A stretch of DNA of 64,000 nucleotides, from contig NZ_JBMNUS010000009.1 of the NCBI RefSeq assembly GCF_050946405.1, positions 1 to 64,000 of the forward strand, given 5' to 3'. Below the pieces are notes generated by a model, which worked only from the letters and a program-made list of their open reading frames with translations, had not been told where the DNA came from and did not search any database. The DNA is from Pseudochelatococcus sp050946405 (GTDB taxonomy: Bacteria; Pseudomonadota; Alphaproteobacteria; Rhizobiales; Beijerinckiaceae). Shown piece by piece: positions 1-8,892 of the stretch (position 1 is its first letter; each line of letters opens with the position of its first letter). The position numbers and the translations under genes were made by a program.

Positions 1-365
1 GGCAATGAACTCCGGGCTGTTGTCGGAACGAACATGGCCAGGAACCCCGCGCAGAATGAACAGGTCCGACAGGACGTCGATGACGTCGGTGGAGTTGAGC
101 TTGCGGTCGATCCTGATCGCCAGGCACTCTCGGGTGAACTCGTCGATGATGTTGAGCATGCGGAACTTCCGGCCATTGTGGGTCCTGCCTTCGACGAAGT
201 CATAGGACCAGACATGGTTTGGGTGCTCGGGCCGAAGCCGGATGCACGATCCGTCGTTCAGCCAGAGACGCCCTTTCTTCGGTTGCTTCTGGGGAACTTT
301 CAGCCCCTCCCGCCGCCAGATGCGCTCGACACGTTTGGCGTTCACCGTCCACCCCTCCGACCGCA
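1..365 (-). mobile_element. Truncated IS3-family transposase (orfB) copy
   Basis: This stretch is the reverse complement of bases 3375-3739, inside orfB of the complete IS copy further right, with only a few base differences seen (for example near 114 and 139). It codes on the minus strand for the part of the IS3 integrase catalytic domain that includes the second Asp region. It runs off the window edge on one side. On the other side homology stops abruptly at about base 365, in the middle of orfB, where the subtilase frame takes over. The two IS copies are therefore inverted relative to each other and flank the subtilase segment. Confidence 0.9.
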
Positions 366-419
366 TCCTCGCTTGCAAGAGTCAAGGAGGAGATCGCGAA
401 AGCGGAAACCCTCACGCGC

Positions 420-2540
420 ATGAAGTTTGATGAAAACAGGGGTAAGGAAGTCCCCAACCCTTCCGCTCAAAAAAGCGAAGCCGGGGCCATTGAACGGATC
501 GAGCTCTACGGAGCATCCGACAAACGCAAGTTCTCCGCTGAGGAAGCTGTCGCCTGGCTTTCAAACCCCATGACTGGCAGTGGGTATGAGGTCGAGTTGT
601 TCGACGTGGTGCCGCCGCGATCTGAGTGGGATCGTCTTGACAATTCCCATCGCCGTCTCGTCGAATCCTTCGTAAACGGGTTTAACCGCCTTGGTTACAG
701 CATGTCGGTCGAGCGCCTTCCCATCGGACGAGACAAATTGCCGATGCTGGTGGTGCGCCTTGATCAAGCTGGTGACGGTGCAGTTTTGCGCTTGACAGGA
801 ACATCGGCCAAAGAGCGCCGTGATCTGGCTCCTTTCGATCCAGATACTCAGCACCACGGCAGGCTGCTGGACTTTCTCGACAAGCATCCGCTGGTGAAGC
901 GCATTGAACTGCCTGGCATTGTTGTGCGTTCGGCCCGCCCCCCGGCACCTGCCCGTGTGCGCCCGGACAATGCCAATATGCCCGTTCGCGACAGTCGGCG
1001 CTCCCATCCGAAGCTCGGAATTATTGACGGAGGTCTGAGCCAGGCGTTGGCGGATTGGGTAATCGATCGATGGGATGTTCTTGCCGATGAAGACATTGAC
1101 CTGTCTCATGGCACGTTTATTGGCGGCCTTGCGGTCGCGGGCTCCAATCTAAATGGTGCCGCCATATGCCCGGAGGCAGATGGGGCGGAACTTGTCGACC
1201 TCGCTATTTTTCCCAATGAGCGGAAGGCGGGCGCTTTCGCTTCCTATTATTCGGGCGGACTTCCACATTTCTTCGATGAAATGGATGCTGCTGTCGCAGA
1301 TGCTCGTGCACGACACGGAGTGCGAGTATTTAATATGAGCTTGAACATTCTTCAGCCGGCTGCGCCCGACAGATATAGTCCGCACGCCGTCCGTCTGGAT
1401 CGCCTCGCGGAAGAAAACAACGCCGTGGTGTTCGTATCGGCAGGCAACATACAGCCCCAGGATCTCCGAGCGGAATGGCCTGTTGATGCGGCGGCGGCTC
1501 TGGCCAACCTAGCGTTGTCCCGTAATGATGGACTTCTGACGCCGGCCGAAAGCGCTCGGAACGTTGCCGTTGCGGCCGTTAATCCACCTGATCATACAGG
1601 CTGCCTGCCATTTGCCCCCACGCGCTTTAGTCGAAGAGGGCCTGGCCTTCGCTCTGGCGTCAAGCCTGATCTTGCTCATGTTGGTGGTGCTGGCACGCTC
1701 CATCCGACACTGGGGCACGGCTTATTCTCCATTTTGCCAGATGGCACGGTCACTGATGGTTGTGGAACCAGTTATGCCTCGCCGCTGGTGGCGAAAACCG
1801 CAGCGGCCCTCGATCACGCGATCGAAGGGGAGGTATCACGAGAGACATTGATCGGTTTGCTCGTTCACCATGCACAGATACCCGAGATCCTGCATTCCAA
1901 GGAACTGGGAGCTGTTGCCCGACATTTGGTCGGTTTCGGAATACCGCCCTCTGCGGAGCGAATTTTGGAAACAGGCGATCACTCCATCACCTTGGTGTTC
2001 GCATCTCGTATTCAGCACGGCCAACAGATAAATTTCAGATTCCCTTGGCCTGCTTCGCTCGTTGGTCCGGGGGGAAAGTGCCGTGGACGCGCCAAGCTAA
2101 CGCTCGTCACTACGCCTCCGCTGGATGCAAGATTCGGTTCAGAATTCGTCAGAATCAATATCGATGCAGCCCTTCAACAGGAGCAAGCCAAAGGTTGGAA
2201 GGGGCGACTAGATCCATTGTACCTTCCTTCTTCGCGTGGTGCCCATGCTGTCGAGGCTGAGCGTATCGAGCATGATCTCAAATGGAGTCCTGTCAAAGTC
2301 TTTGGCAAGACATTCCCGCAGGGCGTGGGGCCATCGTCGAACTGGCGTCTGTTCATTGAATACCTGACGCGATCCGGTGAAGTTATGCCAGATGAAGGCA
2401 TTCCTTTCACAACAATCTTGACGATTAGTGACCCTGATGCGGAAAAGCCGGTTTTCAACGACATGCGCCAAAGCCTTCAGGCGATTGGTACGCAGATCGC
2501 GGACATTCGCACAGCGGCACGTATTACGCCGCGCATCTAG
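420..2540 (+). CDS. S8 (subtilisin-like) serine peptidase, 5' end cut by an IS
   Basis: The catalytic triad is visible: Asp in GIIDGG (codon 1026), His in SHGTFIGG (1107), the oxyanion Asn in VSAGN, and Ser in GTSYASP (1770). There is no signal peptide or membrane segment, so a cytosolic peptidase is likely. The first ATG after the IS junction is 420, giving about 706 residues, but the frame stays open back to the junction at 366 and on into the antisense IS. The natural start is therefore probably lost or replaced. From family knowledge, cytosolic subtilases of this layout are often coded beside an AAA ATPase; no such partner is present, and it may have been removed with the 5' end. A 72-codon reading frame follows. 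Function beyond proteolysis is unknown. Confidence 0.75.
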   Translation: MKFDENRGKEVPNPSAQKSEAGAIERIELYGASDKRKFSAEEAVAWLSNPMTGSGYEVELFDVVPPRSEWDRLDNSHRRLVESFVNGFNRLGYSMSVERLPIGRDKLPMLVVRLDQAGDGAVLRLTGTSAKERRDLAPFDPDTQHHGRLLDFLDKHPLVKRIELPGIVVRSARPPAPARVRPDNANMPVRDSRRSHPKLGIIDGGLSQALADWVIDRWDVLADEDIDLSHGTFIGGLAVAGSNLNGAAICPEADGAELVDLAIFPNERKAGAFASYYSGGLPHFFDEMDAAVADARARHGVRVFNMSLNILQPAAPDRYSPHAVRLDRLAEENNAVVFVSAGNIQPQDLRAEWPVDAAAALANLALSRNDGLLTPAESARNVAVAAVNPPDHTGCLPFAPTRFSRRGPGLRSGVKPDLAHVGGAGTLHPTLGHGLFSILPDGTVTDGCGTSYASPLVAKTAAALDHAIEGEVSRETLIGLLVHHAQIPEILHSKELGAVARHLVGFGIPPSAERILETGDHSITLVFASRIQHGQQINFRFPWPASLVGPGGKCRGRAKLTLVTTPPLDARFGSEFVRINIDAALQQEQAKGWKGRLDPLYLPSSRGAHAVEAERIEHDLKWSPVKVFGKTFPQGVGPSSNWRLFIEYLTRSGEVMPDEGIPFTTILTISDPDAEKPVFNDMRQSLQAIGTQIADIRTAARITPRI

Positions 2541-2563
2541 CGACCTATTATGGGAGAAATTAC

Positions 2564-2782
2564 TTGGCTCGTTCGAAGGAGAAGCGAATTGGCTATCTGA
2601 ATGGAAAAACGTTCGATGGAACTGATGCTGTAATCAGCGTTTCAAAAATTGGTCGCGACTACAGGATTGGATGTGGATCCAAAGATCATCTCTGCCATCC
2701 GTCCGTCCGAGATTTAGAAGGCGTCAGGCGCGAGGCACTGCTCGTCTTCGGCGTGCGCGATGCAATTTATCAGTCAATTTGA
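2564..2782 (+). CDS. Small hypothetical protein (72 aa)
   Basis: A TTG start follows a purine-rich GGGAGA (2552-2557) just downstream of the peptidase stop, so it may be cotranscribed with the peptidase. The 72-residue product is basic at its N-terminus and has no membrane segment or motif that I recognise. Coding quality is plausible but not proven. It ends 41 bases before the left end of the complete IS element. Confidence 0.4.
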   Translation: MARSKEKRIGYLNGKTFDGTDAVISVSKIGRDYRIGCGSKDHLCHPSVRDLEGVRREALLVFGVRDAIYQSI

Positions 2783-2888
2783 GTGGACCATAAAGCACAT
2801 AAATATGATCCGCGAGTTGGCGGTGGTCTGCCCCCTGAAAAGTGGTCCTCATTGAAGTAGGCTATTGAGCCTTTGAGAGGACTTTGGA

Positions 2889-3167
2889 ATGCCCCAGAAG
2901 AAGCACAAGCCGGAAGAGATCGTTGCGAAGCTGCGCCAGGTCGACGTTCTGTTGTCACAAGGCCGCTCGGTTGGCGAAGCGGTTCGTTCGATCGGCGTGA
3001 CCCCGTTCACGTACTATCGGTGGCGCAAGGAGTTCGGCGGCCTGAAGGGTGATCAGGTGAAGCGCCTGAAGGAGCTTGAGAAAGAGAACGACCGGCTACG
3101 CAAGGCGGTGTCGGATCTGACGCTGGAGAAGCTGATCCTCAAAGAGGCTGCCTCGGGAAACTTCTGA
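2889..3167 (+). CDS. IS3-family transposase OrfA
   Basis: A 92-residue protein with the N-terminal helix-turn-helix of IS3 OrfA (KPEEIVAKLRQVDVLLSQG, then YYRWRKEFGG) followed by a leucine-zipper-like coiled coil (LKELEKENDRLRKAVSDL). It binds the IS ends. Its stop falls just past an A-rich stretch (GGGAAACTTCTGA) where a -1 ribosomal frameshift would produce the OrfAB transposase, as is known for this family. Confidence 0.9.
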   Translation: MPQKKHKPEEIVAKLRQVDVLLSQGRSVGEAVRSIGVTPFTYYRWRKEFGGLKGDQVKRLKELEKENDRLRKAVSDLTLEKLILKEAASGNF

Positions 3168-3202
3168 GCCCTTCCCGCCGCCGTCGCTGCGTCGACCATG
3201 TC

Positions 3203-4057
3203 GTGGCGAAGTTCTCCGTCTCGGAGCGGTTTGCCTGCAAGGTTCTCGGCCAGCACCGTTCGACCCAGCGCAAGCGGCCGAGAGGTCGACCTGATGACGA
3301 GCTTCTCACTGCCGACATCATCCGGCTTGCCTCACGCTACGGTCGCTATGGCTATCGCCGGATCACGGCGATGCTGCGGTCGGAGGGGTGGACGGTGAAC
3401 GCCAAACGTGTCGAGCGCATCTGGCGGCGGGAGGGGCTGAAAGTTCCCCAGAAGCAACCGAAGAAAGGGCGTCTCTGGCTGAACGACGGATCGTGCATCC
3501 GGCTTCGGCCCGAGCACCCAAACCATGTCTGGTCCTATGACTTCGTCGAAGGCAGGACCCACAATGGCCGGAAGTTCCGCATGCTCAACATCATCGACGA
3601 GTTCATCCGAGAGTGCCTGACGATCAGGATCGACCGCAAGCTCAACTCCACCGACGTCATCGACGTCCTGTCGGACCTGTTCATTCTGCGCGGGGTTCCT
3701 GGCCATGTTCGTTCCGACAACAGCCCGGAGTTCATTGCCAAGGCCGTGCGGGACTGGATCGTGGCCGTCGGCGCCATGACCGCGTTCATCGAACCGGGAA
3801 GCCCTTGGGAGAACGGCTATTGCGAGAGCTTCAACTCGAAGCTGCGCGATGAACTGCTCAACGGTGAGATCTTCTACAGCCTCGCCGAGGCCAAGGTCAT
3901 CATCGAGGCATGGCGGTGCTACTACAACACCGAGCGGCCGCACTCATCGCTCGGATATAAACCACCCGCACCAGAGGCCATTGTCTGGCCGCCGTCGCCA
4001 CCTGGCGCACCTCCATCAGCGGTACAGGCGATGGCCGAAAAGCCGATCATGCATTAA
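3203..4057 (+). CDS. IS3-family transposase OrfB (integrase core)
   Basis: A 284-residue frame from a GTG start. The frame is open upstream into orfA, as expected if it is made by -1 frameshifting. It has the HTH_21-like region (YGYRRITAML) and an rve-type DDE core: Asp in WSYDFV, Asp in RSDNSPEF and Glu in ENGYCESFNSKLRDE, ending with the usual NTERPHSSLGY segment. The frame looks intact, so the element may still be mobile. Confidence 0.9.
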   Translation: MAKFSVSERFACKVLGQHRSTQRKRPRGRPDDELLTADIIRLASRYGRYGYRRITAMLRSEGWTVNAKRVERIWRREGLKVPQKQPKKGRLWLNDGSCIRLRPEHPNHVWSYDFVEGRTHNGRKFRMLNIIDEFIRECLTIRIDRKLNSTDVIDVLSDLFILRGVPGHVRSDNSPEFIAKAVRDWIVAVGAMTAFIEPGSPWENGYCESFNSKLRDELLNGEIFYSLAEAKVIIEAWRCYYNTERPHSSLGYKPPAPEAIVWPPSPPGAPPSAVQAMAEKPIMH

Positions 4058-4091
4058 GACTGAAGACGGACCACCTGATGGGAGCAGGCCA

Positions 4092-4689
4092 TCATCGTGG
4101 GAGTAAGATGTAAAGACACGTGGAATATTTTGCATGGTGTTATAATCATTTAGTTGATGGTGGTTATCGAGGGCATTCCTTGTCTCGCAGAGACCCGATT
4201 GGAAGCCGACAGAATCTTACATACCTCAAATAGCATATATATCGCTGGGTCGCATCGTCGAACGTCTGCGTTGTCCCGCATCATCAACATTCCCGTGCGG
4301 ATTTCGCTGTAGCAAGCATGAATGACGGATTCCGCACGGCAACCAGCGCTGTCTGAAAGACGGGAATGGGCCGAGTAGTACAGCAAAGCAGGACAACGCT
4401 TCTTGCTGGGTTCCCGGTCTCCTCCGCATCCGGCACCGGCGATTCGTTGCTGGCGCCAGCCTTCGAGCGTTGTGCAGCCACTCGCTTGGCTGTATTCCGG
4501 CGCCATGGAGGATACAGGCAAGTCCGGTTCGGGCGGCGTATGGCGGCGGTTCCGGCGCAACGCGTCCGCCTGCCGATTTGCCCCGGCCGGCCACTTCCGT
4601 TAGAACCATGCAGCGGAAATCGCGTTCCATGGCTATGGTTTGGCGTGTGCCCCGCGATGCCGATCACCTTGCGCCGCAGAGGAGCCGAC
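4092..4689 (+). other. Long non-coding or degraded stretch before the Att-like operon
   Basis: About 600 bases between the IS right end and the ABC ATPase start. The first 200 bases are A+T-richer than the surroundings (around GGTGTTATAATCATTTAG), which could hold a promoter. Open frames on both strands here have no recognisable protein similarity. The frame of the ATPase is open back to 4366, but nothing upstream of 4690 resembles an ABC protein. I can support no gene here. Confidence 0.5.
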
Positions 4690-5340
4690 ATGCTGTCGCT
4701 GACCGCCATCAGCAAGGGCTATGCCAGTTCTGAGGGCCGGATCACCGTTCTGGACGGCGTCAGCCTCACGTTGGCGGCGGGCGAGACCCTGGCGCTGACC
4801 GGCGAGTCCGGCAGCGGGAAGAGCACGCTTCTGTATCTGTGCGCCGGGCTGGACGCGCCCGATGCCGGCCGGATCGAGATCAATGGGCGCCCCATGGGCC
4901 GCGGCGATGCCGAGCGGGCTGCGTTGCGGCGCGGCACGGTGGGGTTGGTGTTTCAGCAGTTCAACCTCATCCCCTCGTTCGACGTGGCGGCGAACCTCGC
5001 CTTCCAGGCGCGGCTGGCCGGGCGGCACGATCCGCGCTGGCAGGCGGAACTCGCTGCCGCGCTCGATCTCGGTCCGCTCCTGTCGCGCTATCCCGAAGAG
5101 CTGTCCGGTGGGCAACAGCAGCGCGTCGCCATCGGCCGTACCCTCGCGGCGCGGCCCTCGCTCGTGCTGGCGGACGAGCCGACCGGAAACCTCGACGAGG
5201 CCTCTGGCGACAGGGTGATGGCGCTGATGCTGCGGCTGGTGGCCGAGACCGGCGCGGCGCTGCTGATGGTGACGCATTCGCCGCGCCTTGCCGCCCGGCT
5301 CGACCGGCGCCTGCACCTGCGTGGCGGGCGGCTGACATGA
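4690..5340 (+). CDS. ABC transporter ATP-binding protein, AttE/LolD-like
   Basis: A 216-residue single-domain ABC ATPase. Walker A is GESGSGKS (residues 38-45), the Q-loop is VFQQFN, the signature is LSGGQQQR (138-145), Walker B is LVLADEP (158-164), and the H-loop His lies in VTHSP. The sequence is of the MacB/LolD class that drives FtsX-type permeases. I chose ATG 4690 because the ABC fold starts there. It overlaps the following permease gene by four bases (ATGA), and a CrtC-like secreted protein follows. That order matches the AttEFGH-type ABC systems, whose substrate is not established. Confidence 0.85.
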   Translation: MLSLTAISKGYASSEGRITVLDGVSLTLAAGETLALTGESGSGKSTLLYLCAGLDAPDAGRIEINGRPMGRGDAERAALRRGTVGLVFQQFNLIPSFDVAANLAFQARLAGRHDPRWQAELAAALDLGPLLSRYPEELSGGQQQRVAIGRTLAARPSLVLADEPTGNLDEASGDRVMALMLRLVAETGAALLMVTHSPRLAARLDRRLHLRGGRLT

Positions 5341-7640
5341 CGGGGCAGATGACGGGACTTGCCGCGCTGCTGTCGCACTGGACGCGGCACAAGGTGCAGG
5401 CGGCGATGCTGCTCCTGGGGCTGGCGCTGGCGACGGCGCTCTGGACCGGCGTGCAGGCGATTAATGCCGAGGCGCGGGCCAGCTACGATTTCGCCGCCTC
5501 GTCCATGGCGCAGGACCGGCTGCCGCGGCTCGTCGCGGACCGGATCACGTTGGCGGACTACGTCGCGCTGCGCCGCGCCGGCTGGCCGGTTTCCCCGGTG
5601 ATCGAGGGCGAGACGGTGATCGGCGGCCACACACTGCGCCTCATCGGCATCGAGCCGCTGACCCTGCCGCCCGGAGAGCGCCTCGACGTCGGCATAGCCG
5701 ATTTCCTGGCCGGCAGCGGGGTGATCCTGTCGGCCGCGCCGCTGGACGACGCCCGCGCGCGCCGCGCCGAACTGCCGCCGGGCATCGCCGTGACCGACAT
5801 CGGCGTCGCGGCGCAGATGCTCGGTCTGGACATCTCCTATCTGCTGCTGACCCAGGACGACCCCATGCAGGACCGCCCCGCGCCGGCGGGTTATGCGCGG
5901 ATCCTTCCCCATACCACCGATCTGTCGCAGTTGACCGAGAGCTTCCACCTGAACCTCGCCGCCTTCGGTTATCTGGCCTTCGGCGTCGGGCTGTTCATCG
6001 TGCATTCCGCCATCGGCCTCGCCTTCGAGCAACGCCGCGCCATATTCTGCACCTTGCGGGCGCTCGGCCTCTCGGCGCGGGCGCTGACCGGGCTGCTGCT
6101 GGCGGAACTTCTGGCCTTCGCGCTGGTGGCGGGTGTGGCGGGCGTCGCTCTCGGCTGGCTGATCGCGGGGGCGTTGCTGCCCGACGTGGCCTCGACGCTG
6201 CGCGGGCTCTATGGGGCCGAGGTCGGCGCGGAACTGACGCTGCGGCCGGTCTGGTGGCTGTCGGGGCTCGGGATCGCCGTGATGGGAATGCTGGCTTCGG
6301 CCGGGCAAAGCCTCTGGCGGCTGTGGCGGATGCCGCCGCTCGCGCCGGCCCGGCCGCGGGCATGGGCACGAGAATCGGCGCGGGCGATGCGCTGGCAGGC
6401 ACTCGCGGGGGCCTTGCTGCTCGGCCTTGCCGCGGGGGCTCTGGCCGCGGGGCTGCCGGCCGTGCCGGGGCTCTGGGCGGGCTTCGGCGTGCTGGCGGGG
6501 CTGCTCGTCGGCAGCGCGCTGATCCTGCCGATGCTGCTGGCGTTCCTCACGCGGGCCGGGCAGCGGCTGTCGCGCGAGGCGGTGACACAATGGTTCTGGG
6601 CCGATACGCGCCAGCAGCTGCCGGGCCTGTCGCTGGCGCTGATGGCGCTGCTGCTGGCGCTGGCGGCCAATATCGGCGTCGGCACGATGGTGGGCAGCTT
6701 CCGCACGACCTTCACCGCCTGGATCGACCAGCGCCTCGCCGCCGACCTTTACGTCGAGGCGGCGGACGAGGCCGACAGCGCGCGCTTGCTGGACTGGCTG
6801 GGCGCGCGTGCCGTTGCGCTCCCGATGATCTGGACCACGGATGGCGGCATCGAGGTGGTGGGGATGGTGGACCATCCGCTGTTCCGTCGCGCCTGGCCGC
6901 TGCTGCGCGCGCTGCCCGACCCGTGGGCGCGGCTTGACGCGGGCGACGTCTTCGTCAACGAACAGCTCGCCCTGCGCCGTCACCTCTCGCCGGGCGACCG
7001 GGTGGAGCAGGGCGTGATCGCCGGTATCTACCCCGACTACGGCAACCCGATGCCGCAGGTCATCCTGTCCTACGACCGGCACCGCGCGCGCTACCCCCTG
7101 CCGGTCCTGCGCCATGCGCTGATCACCGACATCCCGGCTGCCGCGATCCGCGCCGCTTTCCCGCGCATGGTCGTGCAGGACTGTGCCGCGATCCGCGAAG
7201 CCTCGGTCGCGGTGTTCGAGCGGACCTTTGCCGTGACCGCCGCGCTGAACGTGCTGACGCTGGGCGTCGCCGCGCTGGCGATCTTCGCGAGCCTTTTGAC
7301 GCTGTCCTCGTTGCGCCTGCCGCAGGTCGCGCCGGTGTGGGCGATGGGGCTGAGGCGCGGCCGGCTCGCGTGGCTCGAATTGCTGCGTACGCTGGCGCTG
7401 GCCGGCCTGGTCTGGGTGCTGGCGCTGCCGGTCGGGCTGGCGCTGGCCTGGGTTCTGCTGGCGGTCGTCAATGTCGAGGCCTTCGGCTGGCGGCTGCCGA
7501 TGCAACTGTTCCCCGGCGAGTGGCTGCGTCTGGGCGGGCTGTCGCTGCTCGCGGCGGGACTGGCGGCGGCGTTGCCAGTCTACCGGCTGGCACGCATCGC
7601 GCCGGCGGAACTGCTCAAGGTCTTCGCCCATGAACGTTAA
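5337..7640 (+). CDS. FtsX-type ABC permease, fused AttF/AttG-like
   Basis: A 767-residue inner-membrane permease with an N-terminal membrane helix (about residues 18-36), a large extracytoplasmic domain, a cluster of helices (about 210-330), a second half with further helices near 345-455, another soluble domain and C-terminal helices (about 640-760). This duplicated FtsX/MacB layout corresponds to two permeases joined in one chain. It is translationally coupled to the ATPase upstream and overlaps the lipocalin-like gene downstream. Such permeases usually work on lipids, lipoproteins or peptides at the periplasmic face rather than as classical importers; which applies here is unknown. Confidence 0.8.
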   Translation: MTGQMTGLAALLSHWTRHKVQAAMLLLGLALATALWTGVQAINAEARASYDFAASSMAQDRLPRLVADRITLADYVALRRAGWPVSPVIEGETVIGGHTLRLIGIEPLTLPPGERLDVGIADFLAGSGVILSAAPLDDARARRAELPPGIAVTDIGVAAQMLGLDISYLLLTQDDPMQDRPAPAGYARILPHTTDLSQLTESFHLNLAAFGYLAFGVGLFIVHSAIGLAFEQRRAIFCTLRALGLSARALTGLLLAELLAFALVAGVAGVALGWLIAGALLPDVASTLRGLYGAEVGAELTLRPVWWLSGLGIAVMGMLASAGQSLWRLWRMPPLAPARPRAWARESARAMRWQALAGALLLGLAAGALAAGLPAVPGLWAGFGVLAGLLVGSALILPMLLAFLTRAGQRLSREAVTQWFWADTRQQLPGLSLALMALLLALAANIGVGTMVGSFRTTFTAWIDQRLAADLYVEAADEADSARLLDWLGARAVALPMIWTTDGGIEVVGMVDHPLFRRAWPLLRALPDPWARLDAGDVFVNEQLALRRHLSPGDRVEQGVIAGIYPDYGNPMPQVILSYDRHRARYPLPVLRHALITDIPAAAIRAAFPRMVVQDCAAIREASVAVFERTFAVTAALNVLTLGVAALAIFASLLTLSSLRLPQVAPVWAMGLRRGRLAWLELLRTLALAGLVWVLALPVGLALAWVLLAVVNVEAFGWRLPMQLFPGEWLRLGGLSLLAAGLAAALPVYRLARIAPAELLKVFAHER

Positions 7641-8694
7641 GATAATGAACGTCAAGGCGATCACGCTGGTTCTTGTGGTCGGCCTCACTGCCGGCCCCGC
7701 ATCGGGGCAGGGCTCTGCGGGGCAAGGCTTCGCCGGGCTTGGGGCCGAGGTGGAGGGGTTCGACATGCCCCGGCCGGGTCCCTTCGACTTTCCCGCCGAT
7801 CACGGCCCGCACCCCGCCTTCCGCATCGAATGGTGGTACGTGACCGCGAACCTCACGGCGGCGGACGGCACGGAATACGGCGCGCAGTGGACGCTGTTCC
7901 GCAGCGCTTTTGCGCCTTACGAAGCCGAGGGCTGGGCGAGCCCGCAGGTCTGGCTCGGCCATGCGGCGCTGACCTCGGGCACGCGCCATCTCGCGGCGGA
8001 AAAGCTGGCGCGCGGCGGTATCGGACAGGCGGGCGTCACCGCTGTCCCGTTCGAGGCGTGGATCGACGACTGGCGGCTTGGCGAGCGCATGGTGGCGCGG
8101 GGCGAGGGCTTCGCCTACGATCTGGCGCTGCGCGCCACCGGGCCGATCGTTGCACAGGGCGACGGCGGTTACTCGGTCAAGTCAGCCGCCGGGCAGGCCA
8201 GCCGCTATTATTCGCAGCCCTTCTACGCCGCCTCGGGCGAGATCGTTCTGGACGGGGAGCGCATCCCGGTGACCGGCACCGCGTGGATGGACCGCGAATG
8301 GTCCTCGCAGCCATTGGCGGCCGATCAGACGGGTTGGGACTGGTTCAGCCTGTCGTTCGACGACGGCGCGCGGCTGATGGGCTTTCGCCTGCGCGGGGCT
8401 GAGGATTTCGTCAGCGCCACGTGGATTAAACCCGACGGCCGTCCCGAGCCGCAACCGCCCGGCGCGCTGCGCCTGACGCCGCTGCGCAGAGCCACCGTCG
8501 CCGGCCGCGCGGTGCCGGTGGAATGGCGCCTCGAACTCCCCGCCAAGGGGCTCGACATCACCACGCGCGCGCTGAACGATCAGGCATGGAACGCGCTGTC
8601 GGTGCCCTATTGGGAAGGCCCGATCCGGGCCGAGGGCAGCCATCCGGGGCACGGCTATCTGGAGATGACGGGCTACGGCGGGGGGATACGGTAG
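7630..8694 (+). CDS. Secreted CrtC/lipocalin-like protein, AttH-like
   Basis: A 354-residue protein with an N-terminal signal peptide (hydrophobic ITLVLVVGLTAG, then small residues). It is followed by the carotenoid 1,2-hydratase (CrtC)/AttH fold: FPADHG, FRIEWWYVT, and a second beta-rich domain with GTAWMDREWSS and DWFSLSFDDG. These motifs are typical of the family; enzymatic activity in the AttH branch is not demonstrated. The start at 7630 lies inside the permease gene, so the three genes form one coupled operon. It is likely the periplasmic partner of the transporter. Confidence 0.8.
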   Translation: MNVKIMNVKAITLVLVVGLTAGPASGQGSAGQGFAGLGAEVEGFDMPRPGPFDFPADHGPHPAFRIEWWYVTANLTAADGTEYGAQWTLFRSAFAPYEAEGWASPQVWLGHAALTSGTRHLAAEKLARGGIGQAGVTAVPFEAWIDDWRLGERMVARGEGFAYDLALRATGPIVAQGDGGYSVKSAAGQASRYYSQPFYAASGEIVLDGERIPVTGTAWMDREWSSQPLAADQTGWDWFSLSFDDGARLMGFRLRGAEDFVSATWIKPDGRPEPQPPGALRLTPLRRATVAGRAVPVEWRLELPAKGLDITTRALNDQAWNALSVPYWEGPIRAEGSHPGHGYLEMTGYGGGIR

Positions 8695-8850
8695 AAGGCG
8701 GTGCCATGGGTGCAGAGCGTGCGCGCTTCCGAACGAAACCGTTCGACGACGCAATCAACAAAGCTCCTAAGCTTCGGCGACATCCGCAGAGACATTCTCC
8801 CTATCGCAGGTCATTCAGGGGGGCCTTCTTCGCGGCCTTGCCCCACGATC

Positions 8851-8876
8851 AATTCATCCCTATACTGGGATGAATT
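8851..8876. promoter_or_regulatory. Perfect palindrome upstream of the antitoxin gene
   Basis: Ten-base arms AATTCATCCC and GGGATGAATT are separated by TATACT. The palindrome sits just upstream of the antitoxin ribosome-binding site (GGAG at 8883). The central TATACT resembles a -10 box, so binding of the antitoxin here would block its own promoter, as is common for toxin-antitoxin operons. Autoregulation is inferred. Confidence 0.7.
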
Positions 8877-8892
8877 GCGAATGGAGTGGAAA

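Larger units (their letters stand above)
2824..4091 (+). mobile_element. Complete IS3-family insertion sequence
   Basis: The element is about 1.27 kb with imperfect terminal inverted repeats: the left end begins TGGTCTGCCCCCTGA and the right end closes with GGGAGCAGGCCA, matching its reverse complement at most positions. It carries the two overlapping frames typical of IS3 (orfA, then orfB in the -1 frame). I see no target-site duplication: the left flank ends TTGGCGG and the right flank begins TCATCGT. That suggests rearrangement after insertion. A second, truncated inverted copy lies at 1-365. Confidence 0.85.

Noticed and set aside
219..419. N-terminal extension of the subtilase frame into the IS fragment
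   Set aside because: Those codons are antisense of transposase orfB and have no protein similarity; only the part after the junction can be native.
4366..4689. N-terminal extension of the ABC ATPase
   Set aside because: The ABC fold begins at the ATG at 4690; upstream residues are Arg/Pro-rich and unlike any ABC protein.
5088..7766. An 892-codon open frame on the minus strand opposite the permease gene
   Set aside because: It is Gln/Arg/Pro-rich with no domain signal and is a shadow of the plus-strand permease in high-GC DNA.
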